Counted from the stretch's first letter, positions 16,577-24,286 are shown. The stretch is DNA of 38,659 nt from Acidobacteriota bacterium (GCA_023265315.1 JAHFUA010000003.1:1-38659), one strand, 5' to 3'. Notes: generated from the letters alone by a model not told the origin. Made by a program: numbers and translations.

Positions 16577-17629
16577 CTATTTCATTCCATTCGGATACAG
16601 CAGAATCTTGCTGGCTTCTCCGGTGCGCAGCCGCTCCATGCCCCTGGAGAAATCCTTCATCGCCAGGCGGTCGGTGATCACCGGGTGGAGGTCGAGTTTG
16701 CCGGCCTTGAGCAGGGCCTGCATCTGGTACCAGGTCTGGTACATGCGCCGGCCGTTGATGCCCTGGATGGTGATGCCCTTAAAGATGATGTCTTCGGAGA
16801 AGTTCAAGGAAACGGGCTTGGAGGTGAGGCCGAGGAGGGAGATGCGTCCGCCGCGCCGCACGATGTCGAAGGCGGTGCGGATGGCGTCGGGATGCCCCGC
16901 CATCTCCAGCACCACATCCACGCCCATACCGCCGGTGTGATCGAAGACGATCTGCTTCACGTCATCGCGGCTGGGATCGAGCACGTGGTCGGCCTTCATC
17001 TGGGTGGCGATCTTGCGCCGGTACGGGTTGACTTCGATGGCGAACACCATGGTCGCGCCCACCGCGCGCGCCACCGCGATCGCGAACAGCCCGATGGGGC
17101 CGCAGCCAGTGATGGCTACCGTCTTGGCGGCGATCTCACCCGCGAGGACCGTGTGCACGGCGTTGCCCAGCGGGTCGAGGATGGAGGCGTATTCCTGCGG
17201 GATCGCCGGGTCAAGCTTCCAGATGTTCGATTCGGGGATGCGCACGTACTGGGCGAAGGCGCCGTCGGCGTCCACGCCGATGATCTTCACGTTCTGGCAG
17301 ATGTGGGCTTCGCCGGTGCGGCACTGGTAGCACTTGCCGCAGTTGACGTGCATCTCGGCGGAGACGAAATCGCCTTCCTTGACCGTGGTGACCTCCGCGC
17401 CCACTGCCGCCACTTCGCCGCAGAATTCATGTCCGGGAATGAGCGGCGGATGGATGCGATGCTGCGCCCAGGAGTCCCAGTTGTAAATGTGCAGGTCAGT
17501 GCCGCAGACCGAGGCAACCTTCACCCGCACCAGCACGTCGGTCAGGCCAATTTCGGGGACCCTGACGTCGCGCAGATCGGCGCCGGGGGCGGCCTGGGCT
17601 TTTACCACCGCCAGCATGGAGCTAGGCAT
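16577..17629 (-). CDS. tdh: L-threonine 3-dehydrogenase (zinc alcohol-dehydrogenase family)
   Basis: 350 residues. C42 in SVCGTDLHIYNWDSWAQHRI and PGHEFCGEV supply catalytic zinc ligands; the structural zinc cysteines are C97, C100, C103 and C111. The Rossmann motif GCGPIGLFAIAVARAVGA binds NAD. Length and the DLHIYNWDSWAQ signature point to Tdh, which oxidises threonine to 2-amino-3-ketobutyrate. The usual partner kbl (2-amino-3-ketobutyrate CoA ligase) is not adjacent, so the product may go elsewhere or kbl lies outside the window. ATG 17629 has GAGGT six bases upstream. Confidence 0.92.
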   Translation of the reverse strand: MPSSMLAVVKAQAAPGADLRDVRVPEIGLTDVLVRVKVASVCGTDLHIYNWDSWAQHRIHPPLIPGHEFCGEVAAVGAEVTTVKEGDFVSAEMHVNCGKCYQCRTGEAHICQNVKIIGVDADGAFAQYVRIPESNIWKLDPAIPQEYASILDPLGNAVHTVLAGEIAAKTVAITGCGPIGLFAIAVARAVGATMVFAIEVNPYRRKIATQMKADHVLDPSRDDVKQIVFDHTGGMGVDVVLEMAGHPDAIRTAFDIVRRGGRISLLGLTSKPVSLNFSEDIIFKGITIQGINGRRMYQTWYQMQALLKAGKLDLHPVITDRLAMKDFSRGMERLRTGEASKILLYPNGMK

Positions 17630-17706
17630 CGGTAAACCTCACCTTGTCACCTCGGGTCAGGAGTTCTCGCAATTAAAATTCTAGCATCCGGGCGCTGGCA
17701 CCGGCG

Positions 17707-18249
17707 CTACGGCCGCTTTTTCTCCGCATCGGGTGCAGGGGCATTCGACTGTCCGCGCGGAATGCTCAGCGACTTCCACCCGGTGCTCTTCAGGTGCTTG
17801 GCCAGGAAGACGATCTGTCCCACATGATAAGCGTAGTGCGCCACCTGGCGATGCACCGCCTGGAGCACGCTGTGCGGCTGGCCGCGGACGGTGACGGTCC
17901 TCAGCAGGTCTTCCGGTTTCAGCGAGTTCACGGTGTCGAACACCAGATTCCAACTATCTTCCCAGCGCCGCATCAGCTCGGCGCGGGTGGCGCCGGGCTC
18001 GATGATGAACTCCTGGTCGCGCTTGCGCCAGGGCTTGTCGCCGTCGCTGGTGAGGAAATCGGTGAAGCGCGAGCGCATGTTGCCGGCCAGGTGCTTCACG
18101 ATGATGGCCACGCTGTTCGACTCGGGATCGAGGATGCGGAAGAACTGCTGGTCGTCGATTTGCGCCAAGGCGCCTTCGGCCAGGCGCTTGTGCCCGCGCA
18201 GGCTGCGGAAAGCTTCGTCGAGATAGGCGGCCCCGATCTTCTCATCCAT
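17707..18249 (-). CDS. DinB-family / DUF1572 protein
   Basis: 180 residues, all-helical in appearance, with HRQVAHYAYHVGQIVFLAKHL near the end and IIVKHLAGNMRSRFTDFL in the middle. The conserved His residues in these helices are the metal ligands of the DinB four-helix bundle. Members include thiol-dependent transferases, but most have no known reaction. The ATG at 18249 has GGGAGA six bases before it; a longer in-frame ORF to 18396 has no such site. Convergent or co-oriented partners are lacking; the upstream side is shared with the promoter of the lysine-rich micro-ORF. Confidence 0.8.
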   Translation of the reverse strand: MDEKIGAAYLDEAFRSLRGHKRLAEGALAQIDDQQFFRILDPESNSVAIIVKHLAGNMRSRFTDFLTSDGDKPWRKRDQEFIIEPGATRAELMRRWEDSWNLVFDTVNSLKPEDLLRTVTVRGQPHSVLQAVHRQVAHYAYHVGQIVFLAKHLKSTGWKSLSIPRGQSNAPAPDAEKKRP

Positions 18250-18359
18250 GCTGTTTCTCCCGGCGATGAAGACGTGCGCGGGAGTGTACGACAGAAACCA
18301 AAGGGCAGGAAGCGGGACGCCGGAGATGTGTCGCGCGAGTTTCCGCCGCAAGAATCCTG

Positions 18360-18388
18360 TTGACACAGCGCGCAAGCCGCCGCAATAT
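18360..18388 (+). promoter_or_regulatory. Possible sigma-70-like promoter for the micro-ORF
   Basis: TTGACA at 18360-18365 is a perfect -35 box; CAATAT at 18383-18388 follows after 17 bases but matches only half of TATAAT. If used, it would start a short transcript carrying the 18486-18524 micro-ORF and the hairpin at 18551. Confidence 0.35.
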
Positions 18389-18485
18389 CTGCGCAAGCAT
18401 CCTCATGGCTGCCGATGAAGCAGCGGTGAGGAACGGGCCCGAATCAGAAAGACTCCTTAGGGAGAAAGTTCAGGAGGAAAGCTCA

Positions 18486-18524
18486 ATGGCAACGAAAAAG
18501 AAGGCGAAGAAGAAGAAGCACTAA
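18486..18524 (+). CDS. 12-residue lysine-rich micro-ORF
   Basis: The ORF encodes MATKKKAKKKKH and ends in TAA. It is preceded by a perfect AGGAGG (18472-18477) with an eight-base spacer, one of the best ribosome sites in the window. It is followed 26 bases later by a 10-bp hairpin (18551-18595) that could end the transcript. A possible TTGACA promoter box stands about 120 bases upstream. The unit therefore has all parts of a stand-alone small gene. A polybasic peptide of this size could bind nucleic acid or membrane, or the translation itself could be regulatory; neither is shown. It lies divergent from the DinB-like gene. Confidence 0.5.
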   Translation: MATKKKAKKKKH

Positions 18525-18550
18525 GGAAGCCTGTTGGAAGTTTTCCAAGG

Positions 18551-18595
18551 GCCTCCACGCACCCGGTGCCTGCGATGGACCAGGAGCGTGGGGGC
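18551..18595 (+). terminator. Hairpin after the lysine-rich micro-ORF
   Basis: GCCTCCACGC (18551-18560) pairs with GCGTGGGGGC (18586-18595) with one G-U pair. TCTTGCTGTTT follows, a weak T-rich tail. Plausible as an intrinsic terminator. Confidence 0.5.
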
Positions 18596-18611
18596 TCTTG
18601 CTGTTTGCAAT

Positions 18612-18673
18612 GGGAAGTGGAAAGTGAAAAGTGGTAAGCGTCCGTTCCTCACTTTCCACTTACCACTTCCCAC
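18612..18673. repeat. Inverted pair of heptad arrays (AAGTGGT/GTGGTAA type)
   Basis: The left arm, 18612-18638, reads GGGAAGTGGAAAGTGAAAAG and on to GTGGTAAG. The right arm, 18648-18673, has the reverse complement (ACTTTCC, ACTTACC, ACTTCCC). Period 7 is clear in both arms. The same family recurs at 19222-19284, flanking the MerR gene. Confidence 0.85.
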
Positions 18674-18784
18674 TGTTTGAGGCCCCCTGCGCAAGCCTAT
18701 TGACCGGCTGCGCCGCCCGCCGTACTATCCGGACACGCCCTCGTCAGTGTGCGCTGCGGGCCCCGCCGCGCGCGAGTCGTGCCC

Positions 18785-19174
18785 ATGGCCTCGAAGAACA
18801 AGAAACAATCCGGCGAAGTGCTCATCCCCGACAAGCTCTATTTCCGCATCGGTGAAGTGGCGCGGTTGTGCCGGCTTCCCGCCTACGTGCTGCGCTTCTG
18901 GGAGACCGAGTTCCCGCAGTTGAAGCCTTCCAAGAGCAGCACCGGACAGCGCATGTACCGCCGGCGCGACGTGGAAACGGTGGTGCTCATCAAAAAGCTG
19001 CTGTACGAAGACGGGTTCACCATCGCCGGTGCGCGGCAACTGCTGCGTTCCGAAAATCGGCCGAGCAAGACCCAGAACCCGCTGCTCTTCGCGCGCCGCC
19101 CCTCGCGCGACGGACTGCGCCAGGTGCGGCAGGGGCTGAAGGAGATCCTGGGCATGCTGTCCACCCGCCGCTGA
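18785..19174 (+). CDS. MerR-family transcriptional regulator
   Basis: 129 residues. The N-terminal winged helix reads YFRIGEVARLCRLPAYVLRFWETEFPQ, then GQRMYRRRDVETVVLIKKLLYEDGFTIAGARQLL, which is the MerR DNA-binding domain. No metal- or drug-binding cysteines or an effector domain follow: the remaining 50 residues are basic and variable, so this is the short MlrA/HspR-like class rather than a metal sensor. It would bind between -35 and -10 elements as a dimer. The ATG at 18785 is the first in the reading frame that gives the canonical spacing to the helix-turn-helix. Identical heptad-array hairpins flank the gene on both sides. Confidence 0.88.
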   Translation: MASKNKKQSGEVLIPDKLYFRIGEVARLCRLPAYVLRFWETEFPQLKPSKSSTGQRMYRRRDVETVVLIKKLLYEDGFTIAGARQLLRSENRPSKTQNPLLFARRPSRDGLRQVRQGLKEILGMLSTRR

Positions 19175-19221
19175 TATCCGAGCCAGAACCCATTTACCGC
19201 CAAGTCCGCCGAGTCCGCGAG

Positions 19222-19284
19222 TAGTGGTAAGTGGTAAGTGAAAAGCGGTAAGCGATTTCCACTTTGCACTTACCACTGTTCACT
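19222..19284. repeat. Inverted pair of GTGGTAA heptad arrays
   Basis: 19222-19252 repeats GTGGTAA, GTGGTAA, GTGAAAA, GCGGTAA. 19256-19284 carries the reverse complement (TTCCACT, TTGCACT, TACCACT). Period 7, with a centre of a few bases. It lies just upstream of the copper-monooxygenase-like gene. Confidence 0.85.
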
Positions 19285-19322
19285 GCTCCGGCTTGTCGGC
19301 GGCGAAATTCACGGAGGTCCCG

Positions 19323-20336
19323 ATGAAGCGCTTCGTGGCTGTTCTGCAGCTGGCATGCACCGCGAGCGCGGGGTCCCCAGCAAACCCGGCTTTGGTTTGC
19401 TGGGGTGGGAGCGCGTGGGCGCAGCACGACCATCACTCGATGGCCGCCATGAAGACCTCATCCGCAGCCCGGCTCGAGGTCCAGGACGATACCGTGGCGC
19501 AGGTGCTCACCCTCCGCGTGGGTCCGCTGAACCTGCCGGCAAACTCCAACCACATGGCGGTGGCGCAGGCGCCGACGGTTTTCCTGGAGATCCCCTTCGA
19601 TGGTTGGATCACGGCCTACCATCCCCGGCTGATGGACGGAGCCAGCCAGCCGGCGCCGAGCCGCTTGCTGCATCACGTCGCCTTCTACAACACCGCGCGC
19701 CCCGACTTCCTGTGTCCCAACAAGCAGGAGCACATCTTCGGCGCGGGCAGCGAGATGAACGACTGGCCCGCGCTCGCGGGCTTCGGCTATCGCGTATACA
19801 AGGGCGACCGCATCCGCGTCAGCACCATGTTCCACAATCCCACCGCGACCAGCTATCCGCAGACCTGGCTGGAAGTGAAGCTCGACTACCGCAGCGCCGC
19901 CAAAGGCGAGCCGCTCAAAAGCGTGTACCCAGCGTGGTTCGACGTGGGCGAGTGCGGAAACTCGGGATACGACCTCGGTCCCGGCAGAACTCTGAAGATG
20001 GGCGAATTCAAGCTGGGCTTCAGCGGCCGGCTGCTGGGAGTTGGCGGACACATGCACGATTACGGCCGGCAGCTTGACCTGTTCAACGTCACCCGCGGTG
20101 AGGACATCGCCGCGCTGAAAGCGCAACTCGATCCTTCCGGCAAGATCCAGGGCATGCCGGTCGTGCGCTTCACCGACCGCGGCGGCTACAAGCTGAGTAA
20201 GGGAGATGTGCTGCGGGTGAGTTCGATCTATGACAATACGCTCGGCAAGTCCATCCCCGAGGGCGCTATGGGGATCGTGGTGGGATATTTCCTGCCGGAC
20301 AACGACGCGGAAGTGGCGGCGCTGAAGAAGCAGTAG
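19323..20336 (+). CDS. Secreted copper type II monooxygenase-like protein
   Basis: 337 residues, exported (signal peptide ending near AWAQ) and starting with a His-rich HDHHSMAAM segment. Two motifs recall the two-lobed PHM/DBM copper type II fold: LLHHVAFYN (HH at 117-118) and VGGHMHDYGRQL in the second half. In that family these histidines hold two coppers, but the third and fourth copper ligands were not verified, so function is uncertain. ATG 19323 has GGAGGTCCC just before it; earlier in-frame codons (from 19293) lack one. A perfect 12-bp inverted repeat (19375-19405) lies within the signal-peptide region and encodes about 12 residues unlike a normal signal (GSPANPALVCWGG). Confidence 0.65.
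   Translation: MKRFVAVLQLACTASAGSPANPALVCWGGSAWAQHDHHSMAAMKTSSAARLEVQDDTVAQVLTLRVGPLNLPANSNHMAVAQAPTVFLEIPFDGWITAYHPRLMDGASQPAPSRLLHHVAFYNTARPDFLCPNKQEHIFGAGSEMNDWPALAGFGYRVYKGDRIRVSTMFHNPTATSYPQTWLEVKLDYRSAAKGEPLKSVYPAWFDVGECGNSGYDLGPGRTLKMGEFKLGFSGRLLGVGGHMHDYGRQLDLFNVTRGEDIAALKAQLDPSGKIQGMPVVRFTDRGGYKLSKGDVLRVSSIYDNTLGKSIPEGAMGIVVGYFLPDNDAEVAALKKQ
19375..19405. repeat. Perfect 12-bp inverted repeat within a signal-peptide coding region
   Basis: CCCCAGCAAACC (19375-19386) and GGTTTGCTGGGG (19394-19405) flank a 7-base loop, CGGCTTT. It is in frame with the secreted copper-protein gene, so the reading frame continues through it. Confidence 0.8.
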
Positions 20337-20690
20337 CCAGTTGCCAGTTGCGCAGCTTCAAGATTCTGCATTTCCATGGGCTCCCAGGTGCCATGTGCAA
20401 GGCTTTGCACATTAGTTCACCATCTCATCGACGGAGCTCTTCTCACATCCCACGAAGTGCTTGGCCAGGCACCCACTTACGGCGATGAACCGGGAGTGAT
20501 GTTAATGGGCACAAATATGCAATAGCCATGACAGGCCCAGCGATGGCTGGCCACTTGGCAGAAATTGTTCCATCCTCTGTCAAGTTCCCCCCTGGTTTTC
20601 TCCCCCTTTGCCTGGAAGCCCTGAGCGGCTCAGCCGGTTTCGAGCGCGGCTAGCGGGGCGTTGCCGGGCGACATAAGTCAACGGGAGGTT
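20337..20690. other. Long leader region upstream of the exopolysaccharide operon
   Basis: About 350 bases without a gene. The first ~15 bases repeat GCCAGTT with period 7. TGTGCAAGGCTTTGCACA at about 20394-20411 is a palindrome, and GGGAGGTT close to the end is the ribosome site of the deacetylase gene. No riboswitch or enhancer-dependent promoter could be matched, but the length suits regulated transcription. Confidence 0.4.
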
Positions 20691-20695
20691 GGGTG

Positions 20696-21778
20696 GTGCC
20701 GCCGCTTTTTGGGGTGCAGCACTTCTCAAATCGGCTCGTGATCAACAGGTCCTGGGAGCAAGAGTTTCGGGCAGAAAAAGTTCTCGCGGCCACGCGGGTG
20801 CTGCTGGCTGCCGCATGGTTCGTCGCCGCGCTCGCGGCCCCCTGCCTCGCCCAGGAGGTGCATCCGATTCCGCTCACGGTCTTGCCGTGGAACGGGCACA
20901 AGGCCGCGGTCTCGCTGACGTTCGACGACGCCTTGCCGTCGCATCTTGATGTGGCGATGCCCGAGCTGCAAAAGCGCGGACTGCACGCCACCTTTTTCGT
21001 CGTCATCGCCAAGCTGCAACGGCTAGACGAATGGAAAAAGCTGCCCTCCGAGGCCCAGGAGATCGGCAATCACAGCGTCAGCCACGCGCGTCCCGCCGGC
21101 ATGGCCCCCGAACAAGAAGGCACGGAGGTCGAGGACGCGACCCATTTCCTGCAAGGCAACCTGGGTGTCCGGGCGCGGACGTTCGCCTACCCGTACAGCG
21201 AGATTACGCCGGGACTCAAGGATTGGGTGTCGAGATTTTGTTTCGCGGCGCGGACGGGCTTTACCGGGAACTATTACCTGGCTCCGGATTCTACGCCGGA
21301 CTGGTACGCCATCCCGGGCCAGCTTGCCAAGACGCAGACGCCACTGTCCGAATACCAGGGGTGGGTGGACAAGGATGTCGCTGCCGGGACATGGACGGTG
21401 TTTCAGATTCACGGCATTGGAGAGGCGCGCGTTGGGTACGAGCCGATCGCCCCGCAAACTTTCACGGCGCTGCTGGACTACCTCAAAGCCAAGCAGGCGG
21501 AGGGACTGTGGGTGGCCAGCTTCGGCGAGGTGGCGGGGTATTGGCGCGCGCAAAAGATTTTCGAGGGCGGCAAGCTTGTAACCCAAGCGCAGGGGGCGGT
21601 CATGCGCTGGGACGTGCCGCCGCAGTTTCCGAACGGGATTGTCCTGAAAGTGAAGGCGCCCGCCTACCTGCGCCTTTACCAAGGCGGCAGGCAACTGGCG
21701 GCCGACAATGGCGTGTACTCCGTCGCGTTGGACGCCAAGGCGCTGACCCTGGTGTTGGGGGAGAGCGATGGGAAGTAG
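20696..21778 (+). CDS. Polysaccharide deacetylase (NodB domain), first gene of an exopolysaccharide-type operon
   Basis: About 360 residues. A hydrophobic segment (AAAWFVAALAAPCLA, about 38-52) gives export or anchoring. The NodB domain has SLTFDDALPSH (TFDD at 75-78) and GNHSVSH (125-130), the Asp and His metal ligands. A FQIHGIG motif lies in the middle, and the C-terminal 80 residues look like a beta sandwich. Start: of two adjacent GTG codons (20693, 20696), the second has GGAGG with a seven-base spacer; no ATG is available. The stop overlaps the start of the next gene by 11 bases (21768-21778). By analogy with PgaB or IcaB it would de-N-acetylate a hexosamine polymer being secreted; this is inference from the neighbours. 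Confidence 0.87.
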   Translation: MPPLFGVQHFSNRLVINRSWEQEFRAEKVLAATRVLLAAAWFVAALAAPCLAQEVHPIPLTVLPWNGHKAAVSLTFDDALPSHLDVAMPELQKRGLHATFFVVIAKLQRLDEWKKLPSEAQEIGNHSVSHARPAGMAPEQEGTEVEDATHFLQGNLGVRARTFAYPYSEITPGLKDWVSRFCFAARTGFTGNYYLAPDSTPDWYAIPGQLAKTQTPLSEYQGWVDKDVAAGTWTVFQIHGIGEARVGYEPIAPQTFTALLDYLKAKQAEGLWVASFGEVAGYWRAQKIFEGGKLVTQAQGAVMRWDVPPQFPNGIVLKVKAPAYLRLYQGGRQLAADNGVYSVALDAKALTLVLGESDGK

Positions 21779-22793
21779 GCTCTGCGTGATAGTCCCGGCG
21801 AAGGACGAGGGCAGGGTGATCGCCCGCACCCTGCGGAGCATTCTTGCAGCCCGCGTTCTGCCCTCCGACGTGTATGTGATTGACGACGGCTCCAGCGACG
21901 GCACGGGCGAGATCGCGAAGGGGTATGGCGTCAACGTGATCCGCAACCAGCGGAACCTGGGCAAGGCAAATGCGATTGCCCGGGGGGTGCGGGAATTCAG
22001 CCTTGTCGACCGCTACAACATCATTTCGCTGATGGATGCGGATACGACGGTCAGCCAGAACTACTACGCCGAAGTCCGAAAGGGATTCGAGGACCCGGAG
22101 GTGGCGCTGGTTTGCGGCCGCGCCAAGAGCGTCCCCTACAACTGGCTCACGGCGTACCGCTGCTTCGGCTACTTCGTGACCCACTTCGTCTACCGGGGGG
22201 CCCAGAGCAACATGGGGGTGGTCAACGTCGCCCCGGGTTGCGCTTCCAGCTACCGCTCGGACGTGTTCCGCCAGCTCGACTGGAACCGCGACACGCTGGT
22301 GGAGGACATGGACGTGACCGTCCAAGTCCACAGGAAGGGGCTGGGCAAGATCGTCTACTGCCCGAAGGCGCGGGTTTTCACCCAGGACCCGCGCACCCTG
22401 CGCGACTACGTCAAGCAGATGTACCGCTGGTACACGGGCACCTGGCAGGTCGGGATCAAGTACCGGATTCTTCCCGGCTGGACCTGGCTGGACTGCGAGT
22501 ACAAGCTGCTGATGGGCGAGGGGCTGGTTTTCGCAAGCATGATGGCATTGACGCCGCTATGGCTGGCCCTGTGGCCGCTGCGCACACTGGCCGCTATGGG
22601 TTGCGACCTGCTCGTCACAACGGCGATTGCGGCACTCTGCGGGCTCATGGACAAAAGGTTCGACGTGGTCGCGGCGTCCCCGGCGTACCCGCTCATGCGG
22701 TTCGTGGATTGCGGGGTGCTCCTGTACAGCTTTTGGAAGACGGTGGTCCAACGGCAGAACGTGCAGAAGTGGTTTGCGGTGCAACGATACTGA
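21768..22793 (+). CDS. Processive family 2 glycosyltransferase (membrane)
   Basis: 341 residues with the GT2 motifs in order: DDGSSDGT (39-46), DADTT (90-94), VEDMD (178-182; acceptor-activating Asp) and QMYRW (217-221), the Q/RxxRW box of processive synthases such as PgaC, NodC and cellulose synthase. A hydrophobic stretch follows (GLVFASMMALTPLWLALWPL, and later LLVTTAIAALCG), so two or three membrane helices anchor the catalytic domain. There are no N-terminal helices as in PgaC, and no PilZ domain. It overlaps the deacetylase gene by 11 bases, which implies translational coupling. The sugar donor is not readable; UDP-GlcNAc would fit with a deacetylase partner. Confidence 0.9.
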   Translation: MGSRLCVIVPAKDEGRVIARTLRSILAARVLPSDVYVIDDGSSDGTGEIAKGYGVNVIRNQRNLGKANAIARGVREFSLVDRYNIISLMDADTTVSQNYYAEVRKGFEDPEVALVCGRAKSVPYNWLTAYRCFGYFVTHFVYRGAQSNMGVVNVAPGCASSYRSDVFRQLDWNRDTLVEDMDVTVQVHRKGLGKIVYCPKARVFTQDPRTLRDYVKQMYRWYTGTWQVGIKYRILPGWTWLDCEYKLLMGEGLVFASMMALTPLWLALWPLRTLAAMGCDLLVTTAIAALCGLMDKRFDVVAASPAYPLMRFVDCGVLLYSFWKTVVQRQNVQKWFAVQRY

Positions 22794-22818
22794 AAGGGAC
22801 TTAGCGGGAGAGAGGACT

Positions 22819-23688
22819 ATGAAAGCCAAGTTGTTCTGGCTCGCAGTGGCGGCGCTGGTATGTGTGGGGGCGTGGGCGCAAGACGGCCCGCCTCCGCCGG
22901 CGAAGGGCAGCGCCCTCGCCGTTCAAGCATTCCCGGGACAAGCGTGGACGTCGCTGGGCGATTCCAGCCCGGTCGAGCACGGGAACATCCAGTCCGAGAT
23001 CTACGCGGAGCAGGGCGTGACCGTTTTCAGCGCCCAGGGGGGCTCGTTCACCTTCACTCCCTACACGGCGTTGGAATTCAGCAACGATACTTACGGCTTT
23101 GCCTGGAACAACAAAGTTATCGTGCGGGCGGGCGGGAAGTTCAGCAAGCTCTTCCGCCACGGCATCGTGAGCGTGGGCGGCGGATACGCCTATGAGAACC
23201 GCTACAAGAACGACCCCAATATCGATGTCAACCTGCTCAACGGCACGCATGCCCTGCCCGCGTCCGCGGGTGCAGCCATCGGCTACGTTCAGGGCTGGTT
23301 CGGGTGGCAGCCTGTGGCCGACAGGCGGAGCCGGTACCCCGGCTCCCTGTGGTTCGCGGCCGGCAACATCGAGCCCGTCGAGCACGGCAACGTGATCGGC
23401 ATGGGCAACGTGCAGCAGGGCTTTGTGATGGCTCGCCTGGGGCGGGTCATCCTGATTCCCTACGCGGAACTGCGTCTGTCCGGCGACCTGCAAGGCTACG
23501 ACTGGGAAAACAAGGCCGCCGGCGGTGGCGGCATCAAGGTCGCGGTGCCCCGCGGCAATGCCTATACGGAGATCGGCGCGGGGGTGCGGCACGAGAGCCG
23601 CTTCCTCTCGGGCCTCTCGGCGAGCGGCGTCTATGTGTTCCTGAACACATCATTTAGCTGGGCCCTTTTCCACAAGAAAGGCAACTGA
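22819..23688 (+). CDS. Outer-membrane-type secreted protein with internal duplication
   Basis: 289 residues with a signal peptide (LFWLAVAALVCVGAWAQ) and strands of alternating hydrophobic residues ending in Phe-rich VFLNTSFSW, consistent with a beta-barrel or beta-sandwich in the outer membrane. The two halves are alike: PVEHGN occurs in both, and YTALEFSNDTYGFAWNNK (first) matches YAELRLSGDLQGYDWENK (second), about 130 residues apart. No family is recognised. Position three in the operon suggests it channels or holds the polymer, the role PgaA plays in poly-GlcNAc systems, but the fold is different and this is inference. ATG 22819 has GGGAGAG upstream; an ORF from 22627 in the same frame is inside the GT2 gene. 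Confidence 0.65.
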   Translation: MKAKLFWLAVAALVCVGAWAQDGPPPPAKGSALAVQAFPGQAWTSLGDSSPVEHGNIQSEIYAEQGVTVFSAQGGSFTFTPYTALEFSNDTYGFAWNNKVIVRAGGKFSKLFRHGIVSVGGGYAYENRYKNDPNIDVNLLNGTHALPASAGAAIGYVQGWFGWQPVADRRSRYPGSLWFAAGNIEPVEHGNVIGMGNVQQGFVMARLGRVILIPYAELRLSGDLQGYDWENKAAGGGGIKVAVPRGNAYTEIGAGVRHESRFLSGLSASGVYVFLNTSFSWALFHKKGN

Positions 23689-23689
23689 A

Positions 23690-24226
23690 ATGTACGGCTC
23701 GGTTGGCGGCAGTATCTCCGGCGTCCTGCACATGGTGGCGAAGCGTCCGTACATCTCGGCGGCCATCGCAGTCCTGGCGTCGGTAGCGGTGGCAACATCG
23801 CTTGCTCCGCCACCGCCCCCAACCCCGCCGCCTCCCCCGGCTCCGATCGTGGTGGCGAGCGACGTGCCGTTCCTGGTCGCGCCGCCCGGGGTTCTGGGCC
23901 CGGCCCTGGCGACAACGAGGCCGGTACCGACCGTGGTGGGCTACTGTGATTTGGTCGGGACCGTCGTCAACAATGTCTGCAAGGCCCATTTGGATGACGC
24001 TGCCCTGCGCTTGCGCCGCGATCCCGGCTCCACGCTGGTGGTGAGCGGCACCCCGCGACGGGCCGCCAAGGTCAAGCGGTACCTGACCAGCGGCGAGGGC
24101 AAGGCCGGCATCGACCCGCCCCGGATCACGCTCAGCACCGCCGGCCGCAGCGGTGATATCGTCGAACTGGTGGTCGTGCCCGCAGGGGCGGCGCCGGCGT
24201 CCGCAGCAGCAGGATCGGGGAAATAG
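23690..24226 (+). CDS. OmpA-like envelope protein with proline-rich linker
   Basis: 178 residues: a hydrophobic segment at about 24-40, a proline tract (PPPPPTPPPPP) and a C-terminal region with VVNNVCKAHLDDAALRLRRDP, RRAAKVKRYLTS and GIDPPRITL, followed by VVVPAGA. That order matches the OmpA-like domain version common in acidobacteria (peptidoglycan binding), though shortened. It starts one base after the stop of the preceding gene, so it is the fourth member of the operon and may tie the assembly to peptidoglycan. Specific diaminopimelate-binding residues (Asp/Arg) were not all confirmed. Confidence 0.6.
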   Translation: MYGSVGGSISGVLHMVAKRPYISAAIAVLASVAVATSLAPPPPPTPPPPPAPIVVASDVPFLVAPPGVLGPALATTRPVPTVVGYCDLVGTVVNNVCKAHLDDAALRLRRDPGSTLVVSGTPRRAAKVKRYLTSGEGKAGIDPPRITLSTAGRSGDIVELVVVPAGAAPASAAAGSGK

Positions 24227-24286
24227 TGCACCGGGGTTGACAGGGACCACCTGAAAAAGCAAAGACCGGCTACGTCCTACTGCTCG

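Noticed and set aside
20555-20580. Possible sigma-54 promoter TTGGCAGAAATTGTT before the exopolysaccharide operon
   Set aside because: The distance between the GG and the second element is 8, not the required 10 bases, and the -12 element is GT rather than GC.
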